A stretch of DNA of 64,000 nt from Arcobacter porcinus (lineage in GTDB: Bacteria > Campylobacterota > Campylobacteria > Campylobacterales > Arcobacteraceae): contig NZ_CP036246.2 of the NCBI RefSeq assembly GCF_004299785.2, positions 930,001 to 994,000 on the forward strand. Reading direction: 5' to 3'. The notes beneath the pieces were generated by a model, which ran no database searches, was not told where the DNA came from, and worked only from the letters and a program-made list of their open reading frames with translations. Both the position numbers and the translations under genes were made by a program. Shown piece after piece: positions 9,087-17,428 of the stretch (positions are counted from its first letter, which is position 1; every line of letters starts with the position of its first letter).

Positions 9087-11049
9087 AGAAACTATATTTT
9101 AAATTTACATATCCATATCTTCCTGGATCATTAAATAGAATTCTATCTCCACCTGTTTCAATATATGTAATATCTTTATAAGTATTTGTTGAGTTATAAA
9201 CTTTGTCAAATAAGTTATCAACTCCTAAAGTTAATTCAAAGTTTTTAAATAACTCTTGAGAATATTTTAAATTAACAAGTGCATATCCAGCTATCTCTTG
9301 CTCTTTTGCACTTGAATCATATTTTTTCCATCTATCAACAGCAATTACTTCTGCTTTAAATTTTGCATTTTTATACTCATAATTTAAAGCTATATTTGAT
9401 TTTAGTGGTGAAATTTCTGCTAAATCTTTATCTGTATAGTTTCCATCTTTTTTCCCTCTTAAATAAGAAACTCCTAAATCAAGTGATAAATCATCTGTGA
9501 AATAGTAGTAAGCACTTAAATCTGCTCCATATATTTTTGCATCAATGTTTTCAAATCCATTTTGCCCATTATAGATATAATTTTTTAATTCTGAGTAGAA
9601 AATTTTTGGTTTGATATTGAAATTTCCAATAGTTTGCTCAAATCCTAAATCTATCTCATAGTTTTTTGTTTGATCTAAGTTTGGATTCCCCATATAAAGT
9701 TCTCTTGCATCTGGAACTCTTGAAGATTTACCAAGCCCTGCAAAAACTTTACTTTGCTCATCAATATTATAAGCTCCAAATAAATATCCACTAAATGCTA
9801 CATATTTTTTATCATTTGTATTTGGTTTTTCTGTTTCTATATTTGTGTAGTCATATCTTAATCCTGATTCAATTTCAAAATTCCCAATAGTTTTCTCAAA
9901 TTTTGTAAAAACTGCTTTATTTTTAGTATCAGTAGAGTGTAAACTGATTGCTCCTTGAGTTGTAACTCCAGTATTTATATTTGTTGAACTTCTTTGTCCT
10001 TTCCAATTTCTAACACTTGTATCAAGTCCTAAAGTAAGTAAACTATCACTAACTTCTAAAATATTTTTAACAGTAGCTCCCCAAACTGAACTTTTCATAT
10101 GATTAGTCATATATGAATTTCCATTTCCATTTCTTAATTTTCCACTCATAGGATGATCTACTTTTGAGTAGTAATAGTCTAAATTTAACTCTTTAGAAAA
10201 ACTTCCTAACTCTCTTATTGTATATCCTAAAGTATAAATATCACTATCATCCCAATCAGCATCCATAGGACCAGCTGGATATAAAATCCCATCACTTCTA
10301 TTTGCATTATATGATAGCTTTAAATCTTGATCATCTGTTAGATTAAACTGTAATTTTGAAAAAACTGTTTTTTTCTCAAATGCATCTATATCTGAATCTT
10401 TATATTGATTTCCAAGTGGAACTCTTCTTTTCTTTTGCTGTTCTAAGAAGTTATCTCCATTTCCATCTTTATAAGCTTTCCCTTTTTCACTTGAAGCTGA
10501 AATTAAGGCTTTTACAAACTCATTTCCACCTTCAAGAGTAAAACTTCCTTTTTTATAGTTAAAATTTCCAGCATTTAAGTTTATTTCACCATGAACTCCA
10601 TCTTTTGGCTCTTTCATCTCAACTTTTACAAGTCCACTTAAAGTTCCAAAGTTCTCAACATCATAAGGACCTTCAATAATCTTTACATTTTTAATATTAT
10701 TTGTAGCTATATGAGAAGTTGGTGGATCCATCCTATTTGGACAAGCTCCATAGATTTTTGCACCTTCAATTAGAATATTAATATTGTCTTTTTTTTGACC
10801 TCTTAATATAATATCATTTGCAATACCATTTCTTCTTACAATTCCTATGCTTTGTGAATTTTTCATTAAAGCTTCTGCTAGATCAGCACTTTTCAACTCT
10901 TCACTATTTATATCTTTTATAAGTTTTGAATTTGATTTTTCTACTATATTTATTGATTCTAAATTAGTAATCTCATTTGCACTTAAAAAAGCAGTTGTAA
11001 CAAAAGATAGGGTAATTATCTTTTTTGCTAAATTTCTCTTTTTTTTCAT
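9085..11049 (-). CDS. TonB-dependent outer-membrane receptor, OprC/NosA-like (copper)
   Basis: A 654-residue outer-membrane receptor with signal peptide (cleavage near FLSA-NE), plug domain (about 45-150) and a 22-strand barrel ending in the Phe-terminal GRYGYVNLKYSF. The copper site described for Pseudomonas OprC is a CxxxM plus HxM set. Both halves are present here: Cys103-Met107 in GACPNRMDPPTSH in the plug and His299-Met301 in VDHPMSG in the barrel. The MDPPT context is also family-typical. This favours import of copper over a siderophore. It converges on a two-component system across a shared terminator. No Fur-like or copper operator was recognised upstream. The receptor class is firm; the copper ligand is inferred from those residues. 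Confidence 0.82.
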   Translation of the reverse strand: MKKKRNLAKKIITLSFVTTAFLSANEITNLESINIVEKSNSKLIKDINSEELKSADLAEALMKNSQSIGIVRRNGIANDIILRGQKKDNINILIEGAKIYGACPNRMDPPTSHIATNNIKNVKIIEGPYDVENFGTLSGLVKVEMKEPKDGVHGEINLNAGNFNYKKGSFTLEGGNEFVKALISASSEKGKAYKDGNGDNFLEQQKKRRVPLGNQYKDSDIDAFEKKTVFSKLQFNLTDDQDLKLSYNANRSDGILYPAGPMDADWDDSDIYTLGYTIRELGSFSKELNLDYYYSKVDHPMSGKLRNGNGNSYMTNHMKSSVWGATVKNILEVSDSLLTLGLDTSVRNWKGQRSSTNINTGVTTQGAISLHSTDTKNKAVFTKFEKTIGNFEIESGLRYDYTNIETEKPNTNDKKYVAFSGYLFGAYNIDEQSKVFAGLGKSSRVPDARELYMGNPNLDQTKNYEIDLGFEQTIGNFNIKPKIFYSELKNYIYNGQNGFENIDAKIYGADLSAYYYFTDDLSLDLGVSYLRGKKDGNYTDKDLAEISPLKSNIALNYEYKNAKFKAEVIAVDRWKKYDSSAKEQEIAGYALVNLKYSQELFKNFELTLGVDNLFDKVYNSTNTYKDITYIETGGDRILFNDPGRYGYVNLKYSF

Positions 11050-11177
11050 AATATTTTCCCTTCCTAAAAAAAATTTAATAATTCTTGCAATAAAGTGTTA
11101 ATTAACTATAAAATTAAAGAGTTAGAAGATTTAAACTTATTAAACTATAATTACATATCTTATAAAAAAGGGCAAAT

Positions 11178-12107
11178 ATGACAGAAACTATGATATTTAT
11201 GATTGCAGTTGTGTTTTTCGCAATTGTAATTATTTCAAAAGGGGTAAAGGTTGTATCACAATCTGATTTATATGTTGTAGAAAGACTTGGTAAATTTCAC
11301 AAGGTTTTAGATGGTGGTTTTCACATTATTATTCCAATAATTGATAAGGTAAGATCTATTTTAACTTCAAGAGAGCAACTTGTTGATATTGAAAGACAAT
11401 CAGTTATTACAAAAGATAACGTAAATATTTCAATTGATGGAATAGTTTTTTGTAAAGTTGAAGAAGCAACAATGGCTACATATAATGTTATGAACTTTAA
11501 ACATGCTATTGCAAATCTTGCTATGACAACTTTAAGATCTGAAATTGGAGCTATGGTTTTAGATGATACTTTATCAAATAGAGAGACTTTAAATGCAAAA
11601 CTTCAAACTGAAATTGGGAGTGCTGCTACAAACTGGGGAATAAAAGTAACTAGAGTTGAAATAGCTGATATTTCTGTTCCACCTTCAATAGAAAAAGCTA
11701 TGAATATGCAAATGGAAGCTGAAAGAGAAAAAAGAGCTATTCAAACAAAAGCAGAGGCTCAAAAAGAGGCTCAAATTAGAGAAGCAGAAGCATTTAAACA
11801 AAGTGAAATTTTAAAAGCAGAAGCAATTGAAAGAATGGCAGATGCAAAAAAATATGAACAAGAAAAAGTTGCAGCTGGTCAACAAGAAGCTATGAATTTA
11901 ATTAATGAAGCTATGATGAAAAATGAAAAAGCAGCTGAATTCTTACTTGCAAAAGATAGAGTTGCTGCATTTAAAGCTATGGCGGAAAGTTCAAGCACAG
12001 ATAAAATGATATTACCTTATGATGTAACACAAATGATTGGAAGCACTTCAGTTTTAGGTGATGCATTTTTTAAAGGTGTAAGTAATAATCAAACTAATAA
12101 TGGATAA
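11178..12107 (+). CDS. Stomatin/prohibitin-like SPFH protein (QmcA type)
   Basis: A 309-residue membrane-anchored SPFH protein. An N-terminal membrane helix (about 4-20) is followed by the SPFH domain (VVERLGKFHKVLDGGFHIIIP onward) and a long Ala/Glu/Lys-rich coiled coil (about 175-245) that drives oligomerisation. It forms flotillin-like scaffolds associated with membrane proteases. The next gene, 3 bp on, encodes its usual partner, an NfeD-like protein, which supports the call. The short tail after the coiled coil is typical of the QmcA/YbbK group. Confidence 0.88.
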   Translation: MTETMIFMIAVVFFAIVIISKGVKVVSQSDLYVVERLGKFHKVLDGGFHIIIPIIDKVRSILTSREQLVDIERQSVITKDNVNISIDGIVFCKVEEATMATYNVMNFKHAIANLAMTTLRSEIGAMVLDDTLSNRETLNAKLQTEIGSAATNWGIKVTRVEIADISVPPSIEKAMNMQMEAEREKRAIQTKAEAQKEAQIREAEAFKQSEILKAEAIERMADAKKYEQEKVAAGQQEAMNLINEAMMKNEKAAEFLLAKDRVAAFKAMAESSSTDKMILPYDVTQMIGSTSVLGDAFFKGVSNNQTNNG

Positions 12108-12110
12108 AAA

Positions 12111-12524
12111 ATGGATTTTTATATTCTTTTTGCCATTGGGCTTACTTTAATCACACTTGAGATTTTTTTATTCTCATTTGTGGTTGTTTGGTTTGGATTA
12201 GGATTTTTACTTATATCGTTTTTAAATTATATTTATCCAATTGATAGTGTAATTTGGCAACTATGTTTAGTGGCTCTTTTCTCTATTATTTTCTTAATTT
12301 TATTTAGAAAAAAACTATTAAAAAGATTTTCTAAATCTCAAAAAGAGATAAGAGATGATTTTTTAAATGATAGTGGATATGCAGAGATAAAAAGTGGAAA
12401 GATATTTTTCAAAGGAACTTTTTGGGAATTTGATAAAAGTATAGATACAGAAAATTTCAAAAATGGTGAAAAGGTTTTTGTAGAATATACTAAAAATAAT
12501 ACTGCTTTTATAAAATCAAAGTAG
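12111..12524 (+). CDS. NfeD-like membrane protein
   Basis: A 137-residue partner of the SPFH protein. It has two or three membrane helices (about 5-25, 25-42, 48-66) and a C-terminal OB-fold domain (about 85-137) of the NfeD/YbbJ type with the usual SGYAEIKSGKIFFKGTFWEF-like strand pattern. It is the short form without the serine protease domain. It lies 3 bp after the stomatin gene, in one operon. A terminator hairpin overlaps its stop codon. Confidence 0.85.
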   Translation: MDFYILFAIGLTLITLEIFLFSFVVVWFGLGFLLISFLNYIYPIDSVIWQLCLVALFSIIFLILFRKKLLKRFSKSQKEIRDDFLNDSGYAEIKSGKIFFKGTFWEFDKSIDTENFKNGEKVFVEYTKNNTAFIKSK

Positions 12525-12552
12525 CTTGTAAATTACAAGCTACTCTAATCTT
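12520..12552. terminator. Terminator after the SPFH/NfeD operon
   Basis: AGTAGCTTGT (12520-12529) pairs with ACAAGCTACT (12535-12544) over a 5-nt loop. The stop codon of the NfeD gene lies in the left arm. It probably serves both converging genes. Confidence 0.65.
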
Positions 12553-13710
12553 TTAAGATTCAAATCTCTTTTTTAATTTAAAGAATAAAATTATAGCTCT
12601 AAAATGAGTTAAAACAAATGGCGACATAAGTATAAAATAGTTTGTACTATATTGCTCAACAATACCATTATTTACTAAAGCAATATTTATAAAAAACATA
12701 CCAAAAATAAAAAAAGTAATATTAGGGAAAACAATTATAAAGCTCAAAGCAGTTTTTATATTTTCATTTATAAACTTCTCAAAAGTTCCAAGTTTTTTAA
12801 CTAATATATATGAAAGAAAACCAAATATTAACTGTAAAGTTAGAATAATTGAACCTAAAATAAATATTGTAATACTATCTGTTTGCTTATCAAAACTATG
12901 TTCTAGCCCAAAAGTAATCCTAATAAAAGTAATTCCAAGAAGAGTTAAAAGGGGTATCATAAGAGAGAAAGAGAGGGCAGTTTCAATATCAATACCTTTT
13001 TTTATATTTTTAAAACCAAAAGTAAATTTTAAGATAGTTAAAATAGATGCTAATGTTGCAAAAAACAGTGAAGCAAAAACTCCAATACTACTTAAAGTGA
13101 TGTTTGAACTCATAGCCCCTAAAGATGCAAAACCAACAGATATCATTGAGAAAGAGAATATAGCTAACATCTGAATTACTTTATCTTTTTTACCAAAATT
13201 AAACTCTCCTGTTAACATAATCCTTGCAAAATAGTTAAAAAACACTTTAAGTGCATAAATTCCATTTATAACAAAACCTATTAATATTATTGGAAATATA
13301 TATTGAACAATACTCCAAAGTCCAGGAACAAAACCAACTAGTAAAATAAAAGCCAATAATATACTAACTGTATATGTTAAAGGAATAGCCATTAAAGTAA
13401 CTTGTTTATTTGTAGAAAAGAGTTCTTTATATGAATCTGTTTTTCTGTATATTAAAAACTGTTTAGTATTTAATATAAGTAATTTATAGTGAATTACTGC
13501 AAAAGCCACTACAAAAACCAAAGAGAATGTAGTAATAAAAGTAATATAATCACCTTTTCCTAATATCTCAAATATATCCCAAAATGTTGTTATTGGACTA
13601 TTTGGATGAGGAACTAAAAACATTATATAGATAAAAAATGAAATACTTAGAACTCCTGAAGCTAAAGATTTCAAATAAAATGTAGGAGAAAAACTTTCTC
13701 TTGATACCAT
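12553..13710 (-). CDS. Multi-pass inner-membrane protein, SLAC1/TDT-like layout
   Basis: A 385-residue protein with about ten hydrophobic helices and short loops, and almost no soluble part. An N-terminal FLVPHPNSP motif follows the first helix. The ten-helix layout recalls the tellurite-resistance/dicarboxylate and SLAC1 anion-channel group, and a family of membrane (seleno)proteins found in Campylobacterota, but I do not recognise it with confidence. No in-frame TGA or SECIS-like structure was noted. It is transcribed alone, divergent from the DCC-family gene. It probably moves a small anion or solute; the substrate is not known. Confidence 0.55.
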   Translation of the reverse strand: MVSRESFSPTFYLKSLASGVLSISFFIYIMFLVPHPNSPITTFWDIFEILGKGDYITFITTFSLVFVVAFAVIHYKLLILNTKQFLIYRKTDSYKELFSTNKQVTLMAIPLTYTVSILLAFILLVGFVPGLWSIVQYIFPIILIGFVINGIYALKVFFNYFARIMLTGEFNFGKKDKVIQMLAIFSFSMISVGFASLGAMSSNITLSSIGVFASLFFATLASILTILKFTFGFKNIKKGIDIETALSFSLMIPLLTLLGITFIRITFGLEHSFDKQTDSITIFILGSIILTLQLIFGFLSYILVKKLGTFEKFINENIKTALSFIIVFPNITFFIFGMFFINIALVNNGIVEQYSTNYFILMSPFVLTHFRAIILFFKLKKRFES

Positions 13711-13804
13711 AAATAAGCCTTTGTTTTAAAATTGAAAAATTGTATCAAATAAATAATTAATTTGTAGAAGTAATAATAAATTTAAAATCTGTTAAAATTT
13801 AGTT

Positions 13805-14176
13805 ATGAATAAAAAACTAATAGAAATATATTATGATAAAGATTGCCCATTTTGTAAAAGATACGCTGATTTTTTAAAATTAAAAGATAATTTTGAATTA
13901 AACTTAATAAATGCTAGAGAAAATCAAGAAAAACTAAAAGATATTTGTAGTGAACTAGATATAAATAATGGTTTTATTGTTGTTTCTGAAAATAATATTT
14001 TCCAAGGAGCAAAAGCTTTAGAGTTTTTAAATAGTGCTGTTGATAAAACTACATTTTTAGGGAAGTTACACTTTATATTTAAATACAATAATATATTTTC
14101 TAAGATTATTTACAAAATTATTCTTCAACTTAGGAAACTATTTCTTACTTTATTGGGTAAAAATAGTAAAATTTAA
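13805..14176 (+). CDS. DCC-family thiol-disulfide oxidoreductase-like protein (DUF393)
   Basis: A 123-residue thioredoxin-fold protein. The N-terminal YYDKDCPFCKRY carries the CPFC redox pair (Cys14 and Cys17) in the place where the family has its DxxCPxC motif. A hydrophobic, basic C-terminal helix follows. It has no signal peptide. Members are predicted redox proteins without a settled substrate. It overlaps the end of the convergent aat gene by 4 bp. Confidence 0.75.
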   Translation: MNKKLIEIYYDKDCPFCKRYADFLKLKDNFELNLINARENQEKLKDICSELDINNGFIVVSENNIFQGAKALEFLNSAVDKTTFLGKLHFIFKYNNIFSKIIYKIILQLRKLFLTLLGKNSKI

Positions 14177-14841
14177 TTTTCTTTTAGAATTTTAAAATAC
14201 TCTTCTCGGCTTATTTCATAAGCTCCTAAAGACTCTAAATGAGGATTATAAACTTGACAATCTATAAGCTTTATATCATTTTGTTTTGCCCACTCGCAAA
14301 GATAATAAAATGCAACTTTTGAAGCATCACTCTCAAATGAAAACATACTTTCACCACAAAAAACATCATTTATAAGAATGCCATAAAGTCCACCAACAAG
14401 TTTGTTTTCTAAATAAACTTCAATAGAATTTGCAAATTCTAAATTATGCATCAAAGTATAAGCTTGAATAAAATTTTCATCAATCCAAGTATCATCTTCA
14501 TGTTTTCTTTTAATCTTTGAACAGTTTTTTATAACTTCTATAAAATTTGTATTTGATTTTATTTCAAAACCTCTATTTTTTATAGATTTTTTTAAACTTT
14601 TTGATACTTTCATCTCATCTGGTTTCAAAACCATTCTTTTTTGTGGAGAGAACCAATGAATATATCCTAATTCATCAATAAACCAAGGGAAAAGTCCATT
14701 GGAATAAGCATTTATCAACCTTTGTGGATGGAAATCTCCACCAATAGCAACCAAATCATCACTCATCATATCTTGGCTTGGAAAATCAAAGTTATCATCA
14801 TCCAAAAGCCAAATTTTATTATCTTTATCTAATAGTTTCAT
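14173..14841 (-). CDS. aat: Leucyl/phenylalanyl-tRNA--protein transferase
   Basis: Adds Leu or Phe from aminoacyl-tRNA to N-terminal Arg/Lys of proteins, creating N-degrons for ClpS/ClpAP. At 222 residues it is the normal size. Family signatures are FPWFIDELGYIHWFSPQKRMVL (about 50-70, shown only in part here), the HEDDTWID segment near 115 and GGLYGILINDVFCGESMFS near 148-166. It is divergent from the pseudouridine synthase gene, 55 bp apart. Confidence 0.93.
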   Translation of the reverse strand: MKLLDKDNKIWLLDDDNFDFPSQDMMSDDLVAIGGDFHPQRLINAYSNGLFPWFIDELGYIHWFSPQKRMVLKPDEMKVSKSLKKSIKNRGFEIKSNTNFIEVIKNCSKIKRKHEDDTWIDENFIQAYTLMHNLEFANSIEVYLENKLVGGLYGILINDVFCGESMFSFESDASKVAFYYLCEWAKQNDIKLIDCQVYNPHLESLGAYEISREEYFKILKEN

Positions 14842-14896
14842 TTTGGAATTTTAGTCAAAAATATGTTAATATCCAAATTTTAGAAAAAGAGGTAAA

Positions 14897-15592
14897 ATGA
14901 AAAGAGTAGATGCACATTTATCAAGTTTGGGTTATTGTAGTAGAAGTGAAGTAAAAAGATTTTTAAAACAAAATGAGGTTTGTATAAATCAAAATAGGGT
15001 TTATAATACATCAATAAAAGCAAAACATGATGAAATAACTGTAAATGGTGAGAACTTAGATGATGAAAAACTACTTATTTTATTAAATAAACCAGAAGAT
15101 TATATATGTTCTCATAATGATGCAGGAAAGCTTATCTATTCTCTTCTTCCACAAAGATATCAAAATAGAAATCCAAAAATATCAACTATTGGAAGATTAG
15201 ATATTGATACAACAGGAGCTATTTTACTTACAGATGATGGCGATTTAAATCATAGACTTACAAGTCCAAAAAAAGATATAAAAAAGATTTATGAAGTAAG
15301 TTTAGAAAAACCATTAAAAGGCGATGAAAAAGAGCTATTTGCAAGTGGAGAGATAATTTTAAATAGTGAAACAAAAGCACTAAAACCAGCAAAATTTTTA
15401 AAAATAGATGAAAAACTTGCTCATATTGAAATTGTTGAAGGAAAATATCATCAAGTAAAAAGAATGTTTGCATATACAGGCAACAAAGTTATAAAACTTC
15501 ATCGCCTAAATTTTGCTGGATTTAAAGTAGAAGATTTAAAAATAGGGGAGTTTAAACTACTCGATTTTGAATTAGTTAATAGAAGTTTTTAA
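14897..15592 (+). CDS. RsuA/RluB-type rRNA pseudouridine synthase
   Basis: A 231-residue protein with an N-terminal S4 RNA-binding domain (about 1-55, starting VDAHLSSLGYCSRSEV) and a C-terminal pseudouridine synthase domain. The catalytic Asp is Asp102 in IGRLDIDTTG. The length and domain order match RsuA (16S U516) or RluE/RluB-like enzymes, which cannot be separated by eye; RsuA is the most likely. It overlaps the convergent HAD-phosphatase gene by 21 bp. Confidence 0.85.
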   Translation: MKRVDAHLSSLGYCSRSEVKRFLKQNEVCINQNRVYNTSIKAKHDEITVNGENLDDEKLLILLNKPEDYICSHNDAGKLIYSLLPQRYQNRNPKISTIGRLDIDTTGAILLTDDGDLNHRLTSPKKDIKKIYEVSLEKPLKGDEKELFASGEIILNSETKALKPAKFLKIDEKLAHIEIVEGKYHQVKRMFAYTGNKVIKLHRLNFAGFKVEDLKIGEFKLLDFELVNRSF

Positions 15593-16201
15593 AAATTCTC
15601 TTAACTCTTCAACACTATTTAAAACATTTTCATCTTTTTTATAATTTGAGAAACCCCAGTTTACTAAAATACCATTTACACCAGCTCCAAGTGCTGCTGT
15701 TGTATCTTTTACAGAATCTCCAATTACTTTTACATTCTCTTTTCTTACACTATATTTATCCAAAATTATATTTATCATTTCTGGATGTGGTTTTGGTTTT
15801 TTAACATCGTTATAACCTAAAATTGTAGAAAAATAGTTCTTTATGTCAAGATAGTCTAACATCTTTTTTGCATAATCAGAATGTGCATTTGTTGCTACAC
15901 AAAATTTAAAATCATTTTTAAAATCATCTAAAATATCTTTAATTCCATCATAAATATGAAGATCTACTAAGCAATTTTTAGCATAAAACTCTTCAAAAAT
16001 AGTTGTTATTTCTGGAATAAATGTCTCTTTATTATAAAAAAACTCCGAACTATTTATATTTATATCATTTACATTTTCTAAAATATAGCTTTTGTCCATA
16101 GTTTGTAAACCAATACTCTGCCTTACATGATTTACACAGTTTGCAATCGTTGAACCACTATTAATTAGGGTTCCATCCATATCAAAAATTATCATTTTCA
16201 T
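15572..16201 (-). CDS. HAD-family phosphatase, phosphoglycolate phosphatase-like
   Basis: A 209-residue HAD hydrolase of the Gph/PGP subgroup. Motif I is FDMDGTLINSG with nucleophile Asp7 and acid/base Asp9. Motif II is CVATNA, motif III the Lys in KKPKPHP and motif IV GDSVKDTTAA. A helical cap domain lies between motifs I and II. Such enzymes remove 2-phosphoglycolate or other small phosphates; the exact substrate is uncertain. It overlaps the RsuA-like gene tail by 21 bp. Confidence 0.8.
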   Translation of the reverse strand: MKMIIFDMDGTLINSGSTIANCVNHVRQSIGLQTMDKSYILENVNDININSSEFFYNKETFIPEITTIFEEFYAKNCLVDLHIYDGIKDILDDFKNDFKFCVATNAHSDYAKKMLDYLDIKNYFSTILGYNDVKKPKPHPEMINIILDKYSVRKENVKVIGDSVKDTTAALGAGVNGILVNWGFSNYKKDENVLNSVEELREFLKTSIN

Positions 16202-16307
16202 AAAATATCACCTCAGTTAAATTGGACTTGTATTATATAGTTTTAATATTAGTAAAAGATTTATTTTAATTAGGATAGATTTTATCTTATTTTAATATTT
16301 GTTCTAT

Positions 16308-16444
16308 TATAATTCACTTCATAGGATATTTGTATTTTATCCTCCTACTAAATAATACATTTTTTAGTATCCTATACTTTTTTTGAAATGAATTGAATAT
16401 ATTATACAGGCTTTACAGCTTTTCCCTCTGTAAAGCCTTTTTTT
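16308..16444 (+). ncRNA. Candidate small RNA with own promoter and terminator
   Basis: The gap between two genes (16202-16496) holds a clear TATAAT (16308-16313). About 7 bp on begins a stretch with ATAGGATA (16321-16328), which pairs perfectly with TATCCTAT (16368-16375). Inside this stem a CTAAA/TTTAG helix is possible. A strong intrinsic terminator (16409-16444) ends the unit. The predicted transcript is about 125 nt and has no ORF of note. It does not match a common RNA family that I recognise. It could be a trans-acting sRNA, or just a leader for the following gene cut short by attenuation. Confidence 0.4.
16409..16444 (+). terminator. Strong intrinsic terminator
   Basis: GGCTTTACAG (16409-16418) pairs perfectly with CTGTAAAGCC (16428-16437) over a 9-nt loop and is followed by TTTTTTT. 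No coding gene ends just before it on the plus strand, so it ends a non-coding transcript or attenuates the gene at 16497. Confidence 0.85.
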
Positions 16445-16496
16445 ATGCCAAAATCAATATAATCTTACACTTTATTGAACAAATCTTAGGAAAATT

Positions 16497-17210
16497 ATGG
16501 AAACTATAAGCTTACTTACTGTTATTGGAATTGCTTTTTTTGGTTCTTTTGGACACTGTATTGGAATGTGCGGAGGAATAGTTCTTGCATATTCAAGTGC
16601 AAAAATAGGAATAGAACAAAGTAAATCAAAACAAGTTTTAGCTCATTTGTTATACTCATTTGGAAGAGTTTCATCTTATACATTTTTAGGATTTATCTTT
16701 GGATTTATCGGTTCTGTTGTGGCTTTTTCAAATAGCTCAAAAGGAATTTTATTTTTTATTACAGGTTTAATTATGATTTTAATTGGTTTTTCTTTAATGG
16801 GAAAAATAAAATTTCTTACAATAATTGAACAATCTTGTTCAAAAACACCTTTTTATCAAAAAATGTTTAGAAAAGTTTTAGGAAACAACTCTTTATTTAG
16901 CTTCTATTTTATAGGAGTTTTAAATGGTTTTTTACCTTGTGGATTTGTATATATGTTTGCAATAATGGCAGCTAGCACAGCAAGTGCTTTAAATGGAGCT
17001 CTTATTATGTTTGTTTTTGGTATCTCTACAATTCCAGCACTATTTTTGGTTGGTTTTTTTGTAGGATTATTTAAACAATCAAGCTTAAAAGATATATTTA
17101 TGAAAATTTCAGCAATTTTAGTAATAGTTTTTGGACTCTATACAGCATATAAAGGCTATATAGTTATAAAACATACACAAGACTCTATTCATAATAATAT
17201 GAATCACTAA
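16497..17210 (+). CDS. TauE/SafE-like (DsbD_2/CcdA-like) membrane protein
   Basis: A 237-residue inner-membrane protein with six or seven helices. It is of the COG2836 type, annotated as sulfite exporter TauE/SafE or cytochrome-biogenesis transmembrane protein. The N-terminal GHCIGMCGGIVLAYS, with paired Cys, and the later NGFLPCGFVYMF are the family hallmarks and resemble the redox-active Cys of CcdA/DsbD. In Campylobacterota such genes often sit near cytochrome oxidase or copper genes. Here it stands 32 bp before a tiny lipoprotein and a BtuB-like receptor. The role is uncertain: metal or thiol handling is the best guess. Confidence 0.75.
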   Translation: METISLLTVIGIAFFGSFGHCIGMCGGIVLAYSSAKIGIEQSKSKQVLAHLLYSFGRVSSYTFLGFIFGFIGSVVAFSNSSKGILFFITGLIMILIGFSLMGKIKFLTIIEQSCSKTPFYQKMFRKVLGNNSLFSFYFIGVLNGFLPCGFVYMFAIMAASTASALNGALIMFVFGISTIPALFLVGFFVGLFKQSSLKDIFMKISAILVIVFGLYTAYKGYIVIKHTQDSIHNNMNH

Positions 17211-17242
17211 AAAATAAATTTAATAAAAGAAAGGAGGATAAA

Positions 17243-17413
17243 ATGAAAAAATACTTTAGCTTTTTTGGTATATTAATGGCAACTTCATGTGCAAAGATAA
17301 ATAGATTTTACTCAAAGATTGAAAACTATTTAGAAAAATTACCAGGTATAAAAAATAGTTTAATAAAAAACGAACTAAAACCAATAAAACAATATTCAAC
17401 AAATAATTTATAA
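17243..17413 (+). CDS. Tiny putative lipoprotein (56 aa) before btuB
   Basis: An ORF of 56 codons with a textbook AGGAGG ribosome-binding site 7 nt before the ATG. The N-terminus MKKYFSFFGILMATSCAK looks like a lipoprotein signal with Cys16 as the lipidated residue (lipobox ATSC, not perfect). The mature part is about 41 residues, basic and without recognised motifs. It lies 15 bp upstream of the BtuB-like receptor and 32 bp after the TauE-like gene, so it fits an operon position. The strong Shine-Dalgarno makes it likely to be translated. Function is not known. Confidence 0.55.
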   Translation: MKKYFSFFGILMATSCAKINRFYSKIENYLEKLPGIKNSLIKNELKPIKQYSTNNL

Positions 17414-17428
17414 AAAATAAGGTCAAAA

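Noticed and set aside
12553-13710. Firm naming of the membrane protein as a tellurite-resistance, SLAC1 or selenoprotein-type family member
   Set aside because: Only the helix count and one short motif agree; a profile search would be needed, so no name was given.
17211-17428. Cobalamin riboswitch upstream of the btuB-like gene
   Set aside because: The gap is too short and largely filled by the 56-aa ORF; no B12-box-like sequence was seen.
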